Shown: positions 54,569 to 63,381 of the stretch, piece after piece
Position numbering within the stretch: position 1 is the stretch's first letter
Layout: each line of letters starts with the position of its first letter
Source: Anaerolineales bacterium
GTDB lineage: Bacteria; Chloroflexota; Anaerolineae; Anaerolineales; UBA6663
Direction: 5' to 3'
DNA length: 64,000 bases
Assembly (NCBI GenBank): GCA_020850595.1
Contig: JADZEK010000069.1
Coordinates: 1 to 64,000, forward strand
Position numbers and translations under genes: made by a program
The notes under the pieces: model-generated
The model's database searches: none
Seen by the model: the letters and a program-made list of their open reading frames with translations, nothing else
Told to the model about the DNA's origin: nothing

Positions 54569-55720
54569 ATGCCCAGCATCAGCGTTATCCTCCCCACGTA
54601 CAATCGGGCCGCGTTCTTGCCCGAGGCTATCCAGAGCGTCTTGTCGCAGAGCCTGACCGACCTGGAGCTGATCGTGGTGGATGACGGCTCGACTGACAAC
54701 ACGGCTGCGGTCATCCAGCCTTTCCTCGAGGATGTCCGCGTCCGCTACCTGCCTCAGCCCAACTCCGGCCGCGTGGGTCAGGTTCGCCTGGCCGGGGCGC
54801 GCCAGGCACGGGGGGAGCGGCTAGCCTTTCTAGACTCTGACGACCGTTATCTTCCTACGGCCCTGGCCGCACACCTGCGGGTTCAGGCCGCCGAGCCGCA
54901 GGTCGGCTTGACGGTCGGCGGCTACAACTACATCAGCGCCGCCGGCGCCTGGTTTGGGCGGCGGCAACCCTGGCTCGAAGGCGGCGCCCTCGACCTGGCC
55001 GGCTGGCTGTTCAATTGTTACGCCATGCCGGGCGCGGTGGTGGTGCGGCGCGATTGGTTCGAGCGCGCCGGCGGATTTGCGCCGGAACTGCACTACGCCG
55101 CCGACTGGGGCCTCTTTTTGCAGTTGGCCGCGGTTGGCTGCCCCATGGCCTGGGTCAAGACCGAGACTTGCGACTATCGTCTGCATGCCGGCAATTCTAT
55201 CCGGCAGGTGGCTGAGCACTACGCCGACGCCCAGCGCGCGCTGGCGTTGCTGTTGGCGCGGCCCAACTTGCCGGCCGACATCCAAGCGCAGGCCAAGGCT
55301 GCCCGCGCCTGGGCCGGCGTGACGTTCGCGCGCAAGGCTCAGGCGGCCGGCAACTATGCCCGGGCGCAAGCCTGGCTGGCCGAGGCGCTGCAACTCGATC
55401 CGGCGCTGGCCGTAGAGAAGAGGCCGCATTTTCTGGAGTCTTGGCTGACGCCGGTGATTGAATGGCCCGGCGCGCCTGACGCTTACAGCCGAGCGGCAGC
55501 TGAGGCCTTGCCGGCCGCGCTGCGCCCCACGCCGCGGGAGCTGCGGCGGCTGCTGGGGCGGCTAGCCATGAGCCGGTTCTTTCAGGCCACGGCCAGGGGC
55601 GATCATGCGGCGGCGCGGCCCGCTCTGCGCGCAGGGCTGCGCCACGACCCGGCCTGGCTCGCTAACCGCGGCGTGCTGGCTTACCTGGCGCGGCACGGGT
55701 TGGGCCACAAATCGGCGTAG
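54569..55720 (+). CDS. Glycosyltransferase family 2 with C-terminal helical domain
   Basis: 383 residues. 'SVILPTYNRAAFLPEAIQSV', 'LIVVDDGSTDNTAAVI' and 'LAFLDSDDRYLP' define the GT-A core; 'PGAVVVRRDWFERAGGF' and 'HYAADWGLFLQLA' the acceptor half. The last approximately 130 residues are helical and end 'HDPAWLANRGVLAYLARHG', matching the ends of the preceding and following GT2 groups. Confidence 0.92.
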   Translation: MPSISVILPTYNRAAFLPEAIQSVLSQSLTDLELIVVDDGSTDNTAAVIQPFLEDVRVRYLPQPNSGRVGQVRLAGARQARGERLAFLDSDDRYLPTALAAHLRVQAAEPQVGLTVGGYNYISAAGAWFGRRQPWLEGGALDLAGWLFNCYAMPGAVVVRRDWFERAGGFAPELHYAADWGLFLQLAAVGCPMAWVKTETCDYRLHAGNSIRQVAEHYADAQRALALLLARPNLPADIQAQAKAARAWAGVTFARKAQAAGNYARAQAWLAEALQLDPALAVEKRPHFLESWLTPVIEWPGAPDAYSRAAAEALPAALRPTPRELRRLLGRLAMSRFFQATARGDHAAARPALRAGLRHDPAWLANRGVLAYLARHGLGHKSA

Positions 55721-55728
55721 AGCCGCGC

Positions 55729-56625
55729 ATGACCCCGCTGATCAGCATCGTCTTGCCCACGCTCAACTCGGCCGAGTACCTGGCCGGGGCCATGGCGGGC
55801 TGCCTCGGCCAGACCCACCCCAACCTGGAGTTGATCGTGGTGGACGGCGGTTCCACCGACGAGACGCTGGACATCGTCGCGCGCTACATGGCGGCCGATG
55901 GGCGGGTGCGGCGGCTGCATCAGCCTGCCAATACGGGGAAGCTGCCCGGCGCGCTCAACCTGGGCTTTGCCGCTGCCCGCGGCGATTACTTCACCTGGAC
56001 CCAGGGCGACGACTACTACGAGCCGGACGCGCTGGCCGTGCTGCTGGCGGCCCTGACGGCCGACCCGGCGCTCGGGTTGGCTTATACCGGCTTCCAGTTC
56101 ATCGACGAGGCCGGGCAGTACCTGCGCGACGCCACGCTCGGCCCGCCGGGGGGCCTGTGGCGCACCAACGTCGTGGGCCACTGCTTCCTGTACACACGCG
56201 CCGCCGCCAGGCGCGCGGGCCAGTACGACCCGGCCTATTGGATGGCCGAGGACTTTGAGTATTGGCTGCGGCTGTACCGCGTGAGCAATCTGTGCTATGT
56301 GCCGGGGCGCTACTACGCTCATCGGCTGCACGCCGCCAGCCTGACGATGCACAACTACGGCCGTTACTACGCGCTGCGGGTGTGCGCCCGCGCGCGGCGC
56401 AAGGTGCTCGGCCTGTCGTGGCCCGCCTATCAGCGCCAGGTGGCGGCGGCCTATATTGAGGAAGCGTTTGCCGCGTTTGGCGATCACGCCGGCCGGCGCG
56501 CGCGGCGCTGCGCGCTGCAGGGCCTGGCGCGCGACCCGGCCTGGCTGCGCAACCGCGGCTTGCTCGTATTGTTCGCTCGATCCTGCTTGTGGACCCGCGC
56601 GCACAGCCAGCCAGGACGGTACTGA
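55729..56625 (+). CDS. Glycosyltransferase family 2
   Basis: 298 residues. 'SIVLPTLNSAEYLAGAMAGC', '[16 protein letters not shown]', 'GDYFTWTQGDDYYEPDAL' and 'MAEDFEYWLRLYRV'. The metal site reads G-D-D rather than the more usual D-x-D. It ends 'LARDPAWLRNRGLLVLFARS', the shared C-terminal motif. Start 8 nt after the preceding stop. Confidence 0.92.
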   Translation: MTPLISIVLPTLNSAEYLAGAMAGCLGQTHPNLELIVVDGGSTDETLDIVARYMAADGRVRRLHQPANTGKLPGALNLGFAAARGDYFTWTQGDDYYEPDALAVLLAALTADPALGLAYTGFQFIDEAGQYLRDATLGPPGGLWRTNVVGHCFLYTRAAARRAGQYDPAYWMAEDFEYWLRLYRVSNLCYVPGRYYAHRLHAASLTMHNYGRYYALRVCARARRKVLGLSWPAYQRQVAAAYIEEAFAAFGDHAGRRARRCALQGLARDPAWLRNRGLLVLFARSCLWTRAHSQPGRY

Positions 56626-56627
56626 CG

Positions 56628-57821
56628 TTGCCAACAGTCAGCGTGATCATGGCGGCCTACAACGCCGCCCCCTACCTGGCCGCGGCTGTGAACAGCGTGC
56701 TGGCCCAGACTGAGCGGGCCTGGGAATTAATCGTCGTTGACGACGGCTCGACCGATGACACACCGGCCGTCTTGGCGCGTTACTCAGATGATCCGCGCTT
56801 CAGCGTCATCGCTCAAGCGAATGGCGGTCCAGCGGCAGCGCGCAACCGCGGCCTAGAGGCCGCGCAGGGGACCTTGATCGCCCTGCTCGATGCGGACGAT
56901 GTGTGGCGACCGGGCTATCTGGCGGCCATGCGCGCCGCGCTGGAGGCCGACCCTCAAGCAGTGGCGGCCTTTGCGGGCTGGCAGTACATGGACGCCTCGG
57001 GCGCACCGCTGCCGCAGGTCGTCATAGCCCAGGCGGAGGGATTGGCTGAAGCGCTGAGTTGGCGCAACCCGCTCGTGCCCTCGGGCGCCGTGATCCGGCG
57101 CGCGGCGCTCGAGCAGTGCGGCGGCTTCGACCCGGCCCTGCGCGGCGTGGAGGACTGGGACTTGTGGCTGCGCCTGGCGGCCGTGGGCGGCTTGGTGGTC
57201 GTGCCGCAGGTCCTGGTGTTCTATCGCACGCACGCGGAGAACTTGTCCGATCAGGTTGACGGCATGGAAGCCAATCAGCGGGCGCTGCTCGCCAAGCACC
57301 TGGGGCCGCTCCCAGCCGACCCGACCGCCGGCACGCCGTTGCAGCGACGCGCGCTGGGCGCGCTCTGCTTCAACGCGGCTTTAGGCTACTTTCGGCGGCG
57401 GCAGACCGAGGCGGCGCGCGCCAAGGTGGGCGAGGCGCTGCGGGCGTGGCCGGCCTGGCTGGACACGCCCGAGTTTTATTACGAGCTGGCCTGCGCTTAC
57501 CAGCCGCGGGGGCGGCGCGGCCGGCCTGACGCCGGCGCGTGGGCCGAGGGCGCGGCCCTGGTGCGCCGCGTGGTGCTCGAGGGCCGCGACCCGCCCGCTG
57601 AGGAGACGCAGCGGCGCGCCTGGTGGGCGCAGGCCTGCCTCGTGCTCGCCCAACTCGCGCCCGAGGCGGGGCAGGCGCGCCGCCAGGCGGCCGAAGCCTG
57701 GCGCTGGGCCGACCGGCGCCATAAGCCGGCCGCCCTGCGCGCCTGGCTGCGCGCCGCCCTGCCGGCGCCAATCGGTGATTGGGCGCGGCGGCTGCGGCGC
57801 GGGCACACCCCAGGCGCATGA
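56628..57821 (+). CDS. Glycosyltransferase family 2 with C-terminal helical domain (TTG start proposed)
   Basis: 397 residues from a TTG at 56628, chosen because it places the universal GT2 strand 'PTVSVIMAAYNAAPYL' directly at the N-terminus, as in its neighbours. A CTG at 56622 overlapping the previous TGA, or a GTG at 56589, are alternatives. 'LIVVDDGSTDDTPAVL', 'NGGPAAARNRGLEAAQGTLI', 'ALLDADDVWRP' and 'GVEDWDLWLRLAAVGG' complete the catalytic domain. A helical tail of about 130 residues contains 'EALRAWPAWLDTPEFYYELA'. ATGA overlap with the next gene. Confidence 0.9.
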   Translation: MPTVSVIMAAYNAAPYLAAAVNSVLAQTERAWELIVVDDGSTDDTPAVLARYSDDPRFSVIAQANGGPAAARNRGLEAAQGTLIALLDADDVWRPGYLAAMRAALEADPQAVAAFAGWQYMDASGAPLPQVVIAQAEGLAEALSWRNPLVPSGAVIRRAALEQCGGFDPALRGVEDWDLWLRLAAVGGLVVVPQVLVFYRTHAENLSDQVDGMEANQRALLAKHLGPLPADPTAGTPLQRRALGALCFNAALGYFRRRQTEAARAKVGEALRAWPAWLDTPEFYYELACAYQPRGRRGRPDAGAWAEGAALVRRVVLEGRDPPAEETQRRAWWAQACLVLAQLAPEAGQARRQAAEAWRWADRRHKPAALRAWLRAALPAPIGDWARRLRRGHTPGA

Positions 57822-59176
57822 AGCTGCTCTACCTGACTAACGGCTACCCGCCACGCCATACCGCGGGCACGGAAAGCTACACGGCCGCGCTGGCGCAGGC
57901 CTGGGCGCAGGCCGGCCACACCGTGCGCGTCGTCTGCGCAGGCGATTGGGAAGCGGGTGCGCGGCCCTACAACGGCCGCGCGCGCGCCGGCCAGGCGGGT
58001 GTGCAGGTAGACCGCCTCAACCTCAACTGGACGGCCGGACGTGACCCCAACAGCGCGCTCTTCGACAACCCGGCCACGGCGGCGGTCGTGGCCGAGACCC
58101 TGGCGGAGTTTCAGCCCGACCTCGTCCACCTGACCTCGGCCTATACGCTCTCGGCCAGTGTGCTGCGCCCGGTGACCCGCCGAGGCGTGCCGCTCGTCGT
58201 CACGCTCACCGACTTCTGGTTCATCTGCCCGCAGGTCACGCTGCGCCGCTCGGATGGGCGGCTGTGCGACGGCCGCACGACCGCGGACGAATGCCTGCGC
58301 TGCATGTTAGGCTCTTCGCATTTCTATCAGCGCGCACGGCGGCTGCTCCCAGAGGCGGCGCTGACGCCCCTCTTGCGCTGGGCCAGCCGGCACCCCGGCG
58401 CGGCGCGGCGGCGCGGGCTGCGCGGCTATGCGCTCGACATGGCGCGGCGCAAGGCCACCCTGCTGCCCCTGCTGGAGCAGGCCGCCGCCGTTGTCGCGCC
58501 TTCTCACACGCTGGCCGACCTGTATTCCGCCAACGGATTGCGGCAGGCCGTGCGCGTCATCCCCTACGGCCACGACATTGGCTGGGCCGCGCAGGCGCAA
58601 CCGCGCCCCGCCGACGGCCGCGTAGTATTCGGCTACGCCGGCCGCCTGACCGAGGCCAAGGGCGTGCATGTGCTCGTGGAGGCCGCTGCGCGCCTCGACG
58701 CGCAACTGCCGATTGAAGTCCAGCTCTACGGCGACCCAGCCGCCGAGCCGGACTACGTGGCGCGCCTCAAGGCGGTGGCCGGCAGCGACCCGCGGGTACG
58801 GTTTATGGGCCACTTCGCACGGGAGGCGCTGGCCCAGGTCTATAGCCAAATTGACGCCCTGGTGGTGCCCTCGGTCTGGTACGAGAACAATCCCCTGGTC
58901 ATTCAAGAGGCCTACGCGGCCGGACGGCCGGTCATCGCCAGCGAGCTGGGCGGTATGGCCGAGTTCGTGCAACCGGGCGTGAGCGGACTGCTGTTCGCCG
59001 CCGGCGAGGCCGCGGCGCTGGCTGAGACGCTGACGGACGTCGCCCGTGACCCGGCGCTATTGGCGCGGCTGCGGGCGGGCGTGCCGCCGGTGCGCACTAT
59101 GGCGCAGGAACTGGATGAGATCGGCGCGGTCTACGCCGAAGCGCTGGCGACGCGCAGGGTGGCGGCGCATGCCTGA
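57818..59176 (+). CDS. Glycosyltransferase family 4 (GT-B)
   Basis: 452 residues from the ATG overlapping the previous stop. 'LLYLTNGYPPRHTAGTESYT' N-terminus, 'DLVHLTSAYTLS', 'VVTLTDFWFICPQVTLRRSD' with a CDGRTTADECLRC segment (a Cys cluster seen in a subset of GT4 enzymes), then donor domain 'VVFGYAGRLTEAKGVHVLVE' and 'YENNPLVIQEAYAAGRPVIA'. Overlaps the next gene by 8 nt. Confidence 0.93.
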   Translation: MKLLYLTNGYPPRHTAGTESYTAALAQAWAQAGHTVRVVCAGDWEAGARPYNGRARAGQAGVQVDRLNLNWTAGRDPNSALFDNPATAAVVAETLAEFQPDLVHLTSAYTLSASVLRPVTRRGVPLVVTLTDFWFICPQVTLRRSDGRLCDGRTTADECLRCMLGSSHFYQRARRLLPEAALTPLLRWASRHPGAARRRGLRGYALDMARRKATLLPLLEQAAAVVAPSHTLADLYSANGLRQAVRVIPYGHDIGWAAQAQPRPADGRVVFGYAGRLTEAKGVHVLVEAAARLDAQLPIEVQLYGDPAAEPDYVARLKAVAGSDPRVRFMGHFAREALAQVYSQIDALVVPSVWYENNPLVIQEAYAAGRPVIASELGGMAEFVQPGVSGLLFAAGEAAALAETLTDVARDPALLARLRAGVPPVRTMAQELDEIGAVYAEALATRRVAAHA

Positions 59177-60089
59177 AGGGAGCGTCTGCACGCTCATCCT
59201 CAACACCAACCGCCGCGCCGACACACTGGCTTGCCTGGCCTCGCTAGCGGCGAGCACTTACGCCAACAACACGATCATTGTTCTCGACAACGCCTCCACC
59301 GACGGCTCGCCCGCGGCCATCCGCGCCGCCTACCCGTCGGTGCGGGTGGTGGCGCTGCCCGAGAACCGGGGCTACGCCGGGAACAACAACGTGGGCCTGA
59401 CGCTGGCGCTGGCAAGCGGGGCCGACTGGGCGTTGGTGCTCAACGAAGACACGCTGCTCGCGCCCGATTGCGTGGCGCAACTGGCCGCGGCGGGCGCAGC
59501 GGATGCGCGCATAGGGTTGGCTGGGCCGCTCGTCTATCACGCCGACGAGCCGACCGTCATCCAATCGGCGGGCGGTATGCTCGACCCGGCGTGGCGCGCC
59601 CGGCACCTGGGCCAGAACGCGCCCGACCAGGGCCAGTACAGCGCTGCCCGCGACGTCAACTGGCTCTCCGGCTGCGCGCTGTTCGTCCGCCGCGCCGTGC
59701 TCGAGCAAGTCGGCTTGCTGGACGCGAGCTACTTCTACTTTTGGGAGGAAACCGAATGGTGCTTGCGAGCGGCGCGGGCGGGCTGGCGCATTCGCCATGT
59801 GCCGGCTGCTCGGCTGTGGCATAAGGGGGTGCAGCGCAGCTACCAGCCCAGGCCCAGCGTCACTTACTATGCTACGCGCAATCGCCTGCGCACGCTCGCC
59901 AAGCACCACGCCCCGCTGCGGGCCTGGCTGGCGGCCGGCGGCGAGGTGACACGCACGCTGGCGAGTTGGACGCTGCGTCCGCGCTACCGCGACAAGCGCG
60001 CCCACCGCGCCGCTCTGTGGCAGGCCGTGGTGGACTTTGCGCGCGGCCGCATGGGGCCGGCCCCGGCGGCCATCACGCGCGCGCCATGA
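59169..60089 (+). CDS. Glycosyltransferase family 2 (rhamnosyltransferase-like)
   Basis: 306 residues. 'TLILNTNRRADTLACLASL', 'IIVLDNASTDGSPAAI', 'ENRGYAGNNNVGLTLAL', 'LVLNEDTLLAPD' and 'FWEETEWCLRAARAGW' place it with WbbL-type inverting transferases. It has a basic tail. The ATG lies 8 nt inside the preceding gene. Confidence 0.92.
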   Translation: MPEGSVCTLILNTNRRADTLACLASLAASTYANNTIIVLDNASTDGSPAAIRAAYPSVRVVALPENRGYAGNNNVGLTLALASGADWALVLNEDTLLAPDCVAQLAAAGAADARIGLAGPLVYHADEPTVIQSAGGMLDPAWRARHLGQNAPDQGQYSAARDVNWLSGCALFVRRAVLEQVGLLDASYFYFWEETEWCLRAARAGWRIRHVPAARLWHKGVQRSYQPRPSVTYYATRNRLRTLAKHHAPLRAWLAAGGEVTRTLASWTLRPRYRDKRAHRAALWQAVVDFARGRMGPAPAAITRAP

Positions 60090-61012
60090 CAGCCGCCCCC
60101 AGCACTTCTGTCAGCCTCATCATCCCCACTTACCGGCGGGCGGAGCGCCTGGCGGAGACGCTGCGCGCGGCGGCGTTAGCCGCCGCCAGCCTGTCTTCCG
60201 GCGCGTTCGAAGTCGTGGTGGTGGATGACGCGCCCGGAGACGCCACTCGCCAGGTGGTACAATATGGCCCGCTGCCGGGGGCGCGCTATCTGCCCAGCCA
60301 GCGTCAGGGAGCCACACGCGCCCGCAATTTTGGCGCACAGCAGGCTCAGGGCGGATTGTTTGTTTTCCTGGATGACGACATCGAGCTGGGGCCGGAGAGC
60401 CTGGCGCGGTTGGTCCAGGCGCACGGCGCCCACCCGCACGGCGTCATCGTCGGAACGCTCTACACTCCCGACCAGCCGGTTCGGCAGGAGGCCGGCCTGG
60501 CGCCGACGCCCTTCACCGAGTGCTATACCGGCCTGCTCAGTGTGCCGGCGGCGGAGTTCGCGGCGCTGGGTGGTTTCCGCGATGTCACGGGCGGCTGGCC
60601 GAACTGGGATGACGTGGAGTTTGGCTATCGGGTGACCCAGGCGGGCCTCCCGCTGCGGCGCTGCCTCGACGCGTGGGCCATCCACCACGACGCTTCGGCC
60701 CAATCGCTGGCTGCCACGGCGCGGCGCTCACAGGCCGCGGCCCGGGCGGCGGCGCGGCTGTTTCAAGCTCACCCCGGCATGCAGGGACAGTTGCCCATGT
60801 TTGCCGACAAAGGTCCGGTCAACTGGCGGGCCGACCGGCCGCGGTTGATCGCGCGGAAGCTGTTGCGGCGGCTCATGTCACAGTGGCCACTGTTGCGCGC
60901 GCTCGAAACGCTGGAGCCGGGCGTGCCGCCGGCCCGCGACGCCCTGCGGCGCTGGATTGTTGGTGGATATATCTGGCAAGGGTACCGCCAAGGGTTGCGA
61001 GAGTTGCGATGA
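60086..61012 (+). CDS. Glycosyltransferase family 2
   Basis: 308 residues. 'SLIIPTYRRAERLAETLRAA', 'VVVVDDAPGDATRQVV', 'GATRARNFGAQQAQGGLFVF' and 'LDDDIELGPESLARL' give the nucleotide and metal sites; 'GWPNWDDVEFGYRV' is the acceptor/catalytic-base region. ATGA overlaps on both sides. Confidence 0.92.
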   Translation: MTAAPSTSVSLIIPTYRRAERLAETLRAAALAAASLSSGAFEVVVVDDAPGDATRQVVQYGPLPGARYLPSQRQGATRARNFGAQQAQGGLFVFLDDDIELGPESLARLVQAHGAHPHGVIVGTLYTPDQPVRQEAGLAPTPFTECYTGLLSVPAAEFAALGGFRDVTGGWPNWDDVEFGYRVTQAGLPLRRCLDAWAIHHDASAQSLAATARRSQAAARAAARLFQAHPGMQGQLPMFADKGPVNWRADRPRLIARKLLRRLMSQWPLLRALETLEPGVPPARDALRRWIVGGYIWQGYRQGLRELR

Positions 61013-62433
61013 GCACGATTCTAGAAGCCTTGCCCGACCGCTGGCGCAACCCGCGCACCCACAAGCTGTTGGTGCGCCTGGTCGTCATTGTTATCACCTG
61101 CGCGCTGGCGGTCTACTTTGGGCGCAGCCCTTCGGCCCGCTGGCTGGCGTTGCCCGCCATGGCGGTTGCGGCGTGGCTGCTGCTGCTCAACCCGCATTGG
61201 GGTGTGCCGTTAATCATTATCTCGGCCCTGGTGGTGCCCTTTGCCATCGGCACCGGCACGGGCACCAGCCTGAACGCGCCGTTTCTGCTTGTCCCGGCGC
61301 TGGCCGGCCTGTGGATCGTGCGGATGCTGATGGCCGGAAAACTCCGCCTGGTGCCCACTGGCGCGAACGCGGCGTTGCTGGGCCTGGTGATTACCACCTC
61401 GCTGGCCTTGCTCATCGGCTACCTGCCCTGGAACGTGTTTGCCACGCTGGCCCCCATCCGCGCCCAGATCGGCGCCTGGGGTGTGTTCGTCTTTTCGGCC
61501 GTGGCCTTCTGGGTCGCGGCCAACCTCACCCCCAACGTGCGCTGGCTCAAGGTGACGGTATATACCTTCATCGGGTTGGGCGGGCTGTTTGTCGCCTCGC
61601 TGCGCTTGCCGGGCTGGGGCGCTGTTAATAGCCTGTTCGTGCGCGGGGCCGACGGCAGCTTGTTCTGGATCTGGCTGACAGCGCTGGCGGCCGGGCAAGC
61701 GCTGTTTAACAAACAGCTGAATTGGCGCTGGCGCGGCTTGCTGGCCCTGGCCGCCGCCGCCACGCTCATTGACCGGCTCCTGCCGCAGAACCGGGAGTGG
61801 GCCTCCGGCTGGCTGCCGGCGCTGTTGGCGTTCGGGATCGTAGCCTGGCTGCGCTGGCCGCGCCTGACCACCGGCCTGGGCGTGGTCGGCGCGCTTGTGG
61901 TCCTGGTGGCTTTTCCCACGCTGCGCACGGCGCTGGTCTCGGGCAACGAATACAGCCTGCTGACACGCGAGGCGGCTTCGCGCATCATTCTGGAGATCGT
62001 GCGCGTCAGCCCCATTTTTGGCGTTGGCCCGGCGAACTATTACTATTACACACCGCTCTACGCCATCCTGGGCTGGTATGTGCGCTTCAACTCACACAAC
62101 CAGTACGTTGACATCCTGGCGCAGACCGGGCTGGCGGGTATGTTCTTCCTGGGCTGGTTTGCGCTCGCCAGCGCCCGCACGGGTTTGGCCCTCTACCGCT
62201 CCACTTCTGACGGTTTCAGCCAGGGCTTCGCGGCCGCCTGCCTGGCCGGGCTGGCCGCTACGCTGGTGTCGGGCATGCTCGGCGACTGGTTCCTGCCGTT
62301 TGTCTACAATATCGGCATCGCCGGCTTCCGCGCCAGTGTGATGGCCTGGCTCTTCCTGGGCGGGCTGGCCGCGTTGGCCCACCTGCACCGCCAGGGCCAG
62401 CTTAATCCGGTCGAACGGCCGCGCCAGGCCTGA
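61009..62433 (+). CDS. O-antigen ligase/polymerase-like membrane protein (Wzy/WaaL family)
   Basis: 474 residues from the ATG overlapping the previous stop; about twelve membrane segments. The large outer loop includes 'TREAASRIILEIVRVSPIFG' and 'YVRFNSHNQYVDILAQTGL', the 'SHNxYxxxLxxxG' signature of the Wzy_C/WaaL family. It lacks the TPR tail of the homologue at 26.1 kb. Two such proteins plus an ABC exporter in one locus suggest separate polymerisation and ligation steps, or two glycans. It ends one base into the next gene. Confidence 0.92.
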   Translation: MSTILEALPDRWRNPRTHKLLVRLVVIVITCALAVYFGRSPSARWLALPAMAVAAWLLLLNPHWGVPLIIISALVVPFAIGTGTGTSLNAPFLLVPALAGLWIVRMLMAGKLRLVPTGANAALLGLVITTSLALLIGYLPWNVFATLAPIRAQIGAWGVFVFSAVAFWVAANLTPNVRWLKVTVYTFIGLGGLFVASLRLPGWGAVNSLFVRGADGSLFWIWLTALAAGQALFNKQLNWRWRGLLALAAAATLIDRLLPQNREWASGWLPALLAFGIVAWLRWPRLTTGLGVVGALVVLVAFPTLRTALVSGNEYSLLTREAASRIILEIVRVSPIFGVGPANYYYYTPLYAILGWYVRFNSHNQYVDILAQTGLAGMFFLGWFALASARTGLALYRSTSDGFSQGFAAACLAGLAATLVSGMLGDWFLPFVYNIGIAGFRASVMAWLFLGGLAALAHLHRQGQLNPVERPRQA

Positions 62434-63362
62434 TGGACCTCTCCATCATCATCGTCAACTGGAATACCCGCGACTTACTCGCGGGGTGTCTGGACTCACT
62501 GCGCGCTCATCCGTTAGAGGGCGCTAGTGAGACCTGGGTCGTTGACAACGCTTCCGCCGACGGCAGCGCCGCCCTGGTGCGCGAGCGCTACCCGGAGGCG
62601 CGGTTGATCGAGAACAGCCGCAACCTGGGCTTCGCCGCAGCCAACAATCAGGCTCTGCGCGCGAGCACGGGCCGCTATGCGGTGCTGTTCAACAGCGACG
62701 CGCTGGCGCGCCCAGGGGCGTTGACGACCATGCTGCGTTTCCTTGATGCGCACCCGGCGGTTGGCGCGGTCGGCCCCAAGCTCGTCAACCCTGACGGCAG
62801 CTTTCAAGCGTCTTACGCTAAATTTCCCACCCTGCTCTCGGAGCTAGCCTTGCTCACCGGCCTGGCGCGCTGGTGGCTGGGGCCGTATGCGCCCAGCCCG
62901 CGCCCGACACCTGGCGAAACGCCGCGCGTGGTGGATTGGGTGGCGGGCGCGGCCCTGATGGTGCGCCGCACTGCGATTGAGCGAGTGGGGTTGATGGACG
63001 AGGGCTACTTCCTCTACAGCGAAGAGACGGATTGGTGCTGGCGGCTCACGCGCGGCGGCTTCCCGATCTGGTACCTGCCTGAGGTCGAGATCGTCCACCA
63101 GGGCGGGGCCAGCAGCCGACAGCAATCGGCCCGGAGTTACGGCTGGCTATATGCCGGGAAGCTGCGCTTCTTCGCGCGACATTACAGCGCGCCCGCCGCC
63201 TGGGCGTTGCGGCTGGCTTTCCTGGCGGGCGCGGCGGCACGGTTGGCCCTGTGGCGCGCCCTGCTGCTCTTGCCGGCGCGCGCCGAGCGCCGGCCGCGCT
63301 GGCGGCTGCGCGCCGAGCAAGACCAGATTCTCCTGCGCACCTGCCTTAGCCCCTCGGCCTGA
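62433..63362 (+). CDS. Glycosyltransferase family 2 (rhamnosyltransferase-like)
   Basis: 309 residues. 'SIIIVNWNTRDLLAGCLDSL', 'TWVVDNASADGSAALV', 'NLGFAAANNQALRASTGRYA', 'VLFNSDALARPGAL' and 'YSEETDWCWRLTRGGF' are the WbbL pattern. C-terminal 60 residues are basic and amphipathic ('WALRLAFLAGAAARLALWRA'), probably membrane-touching. Next gene is a close paralogue. Confidence 0.93.
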   Translation: MDLSIIIVNWNTRDLLAGCLDSLRAHPLEGASETWVVDNASADGSAALVRERYPEARLIENSRNLGFAAANNQALRASTGRYAVLFNSDALARPGALTTMLRFLDAHPAVGAVGPKLVNPDGSFQASYAKFPTLLSELALLTGLARWWLGPYAPSPRPTPGETPRVVDWVAGAALMVRRTAIERVGLMDEGYFLYSEETDWCWRLTRGGFPIWYLPEVEIVHQGGASSRQQSARSYGWLYAGKLRFFARHYSAPAAWALRLAFLAGAAARLALWRALLLLPARAERRPRWRLRAEQDQILLRTCLSPSA

Positions 63363-63381
63363 GGGCCGCGCCGCCCCGTCT

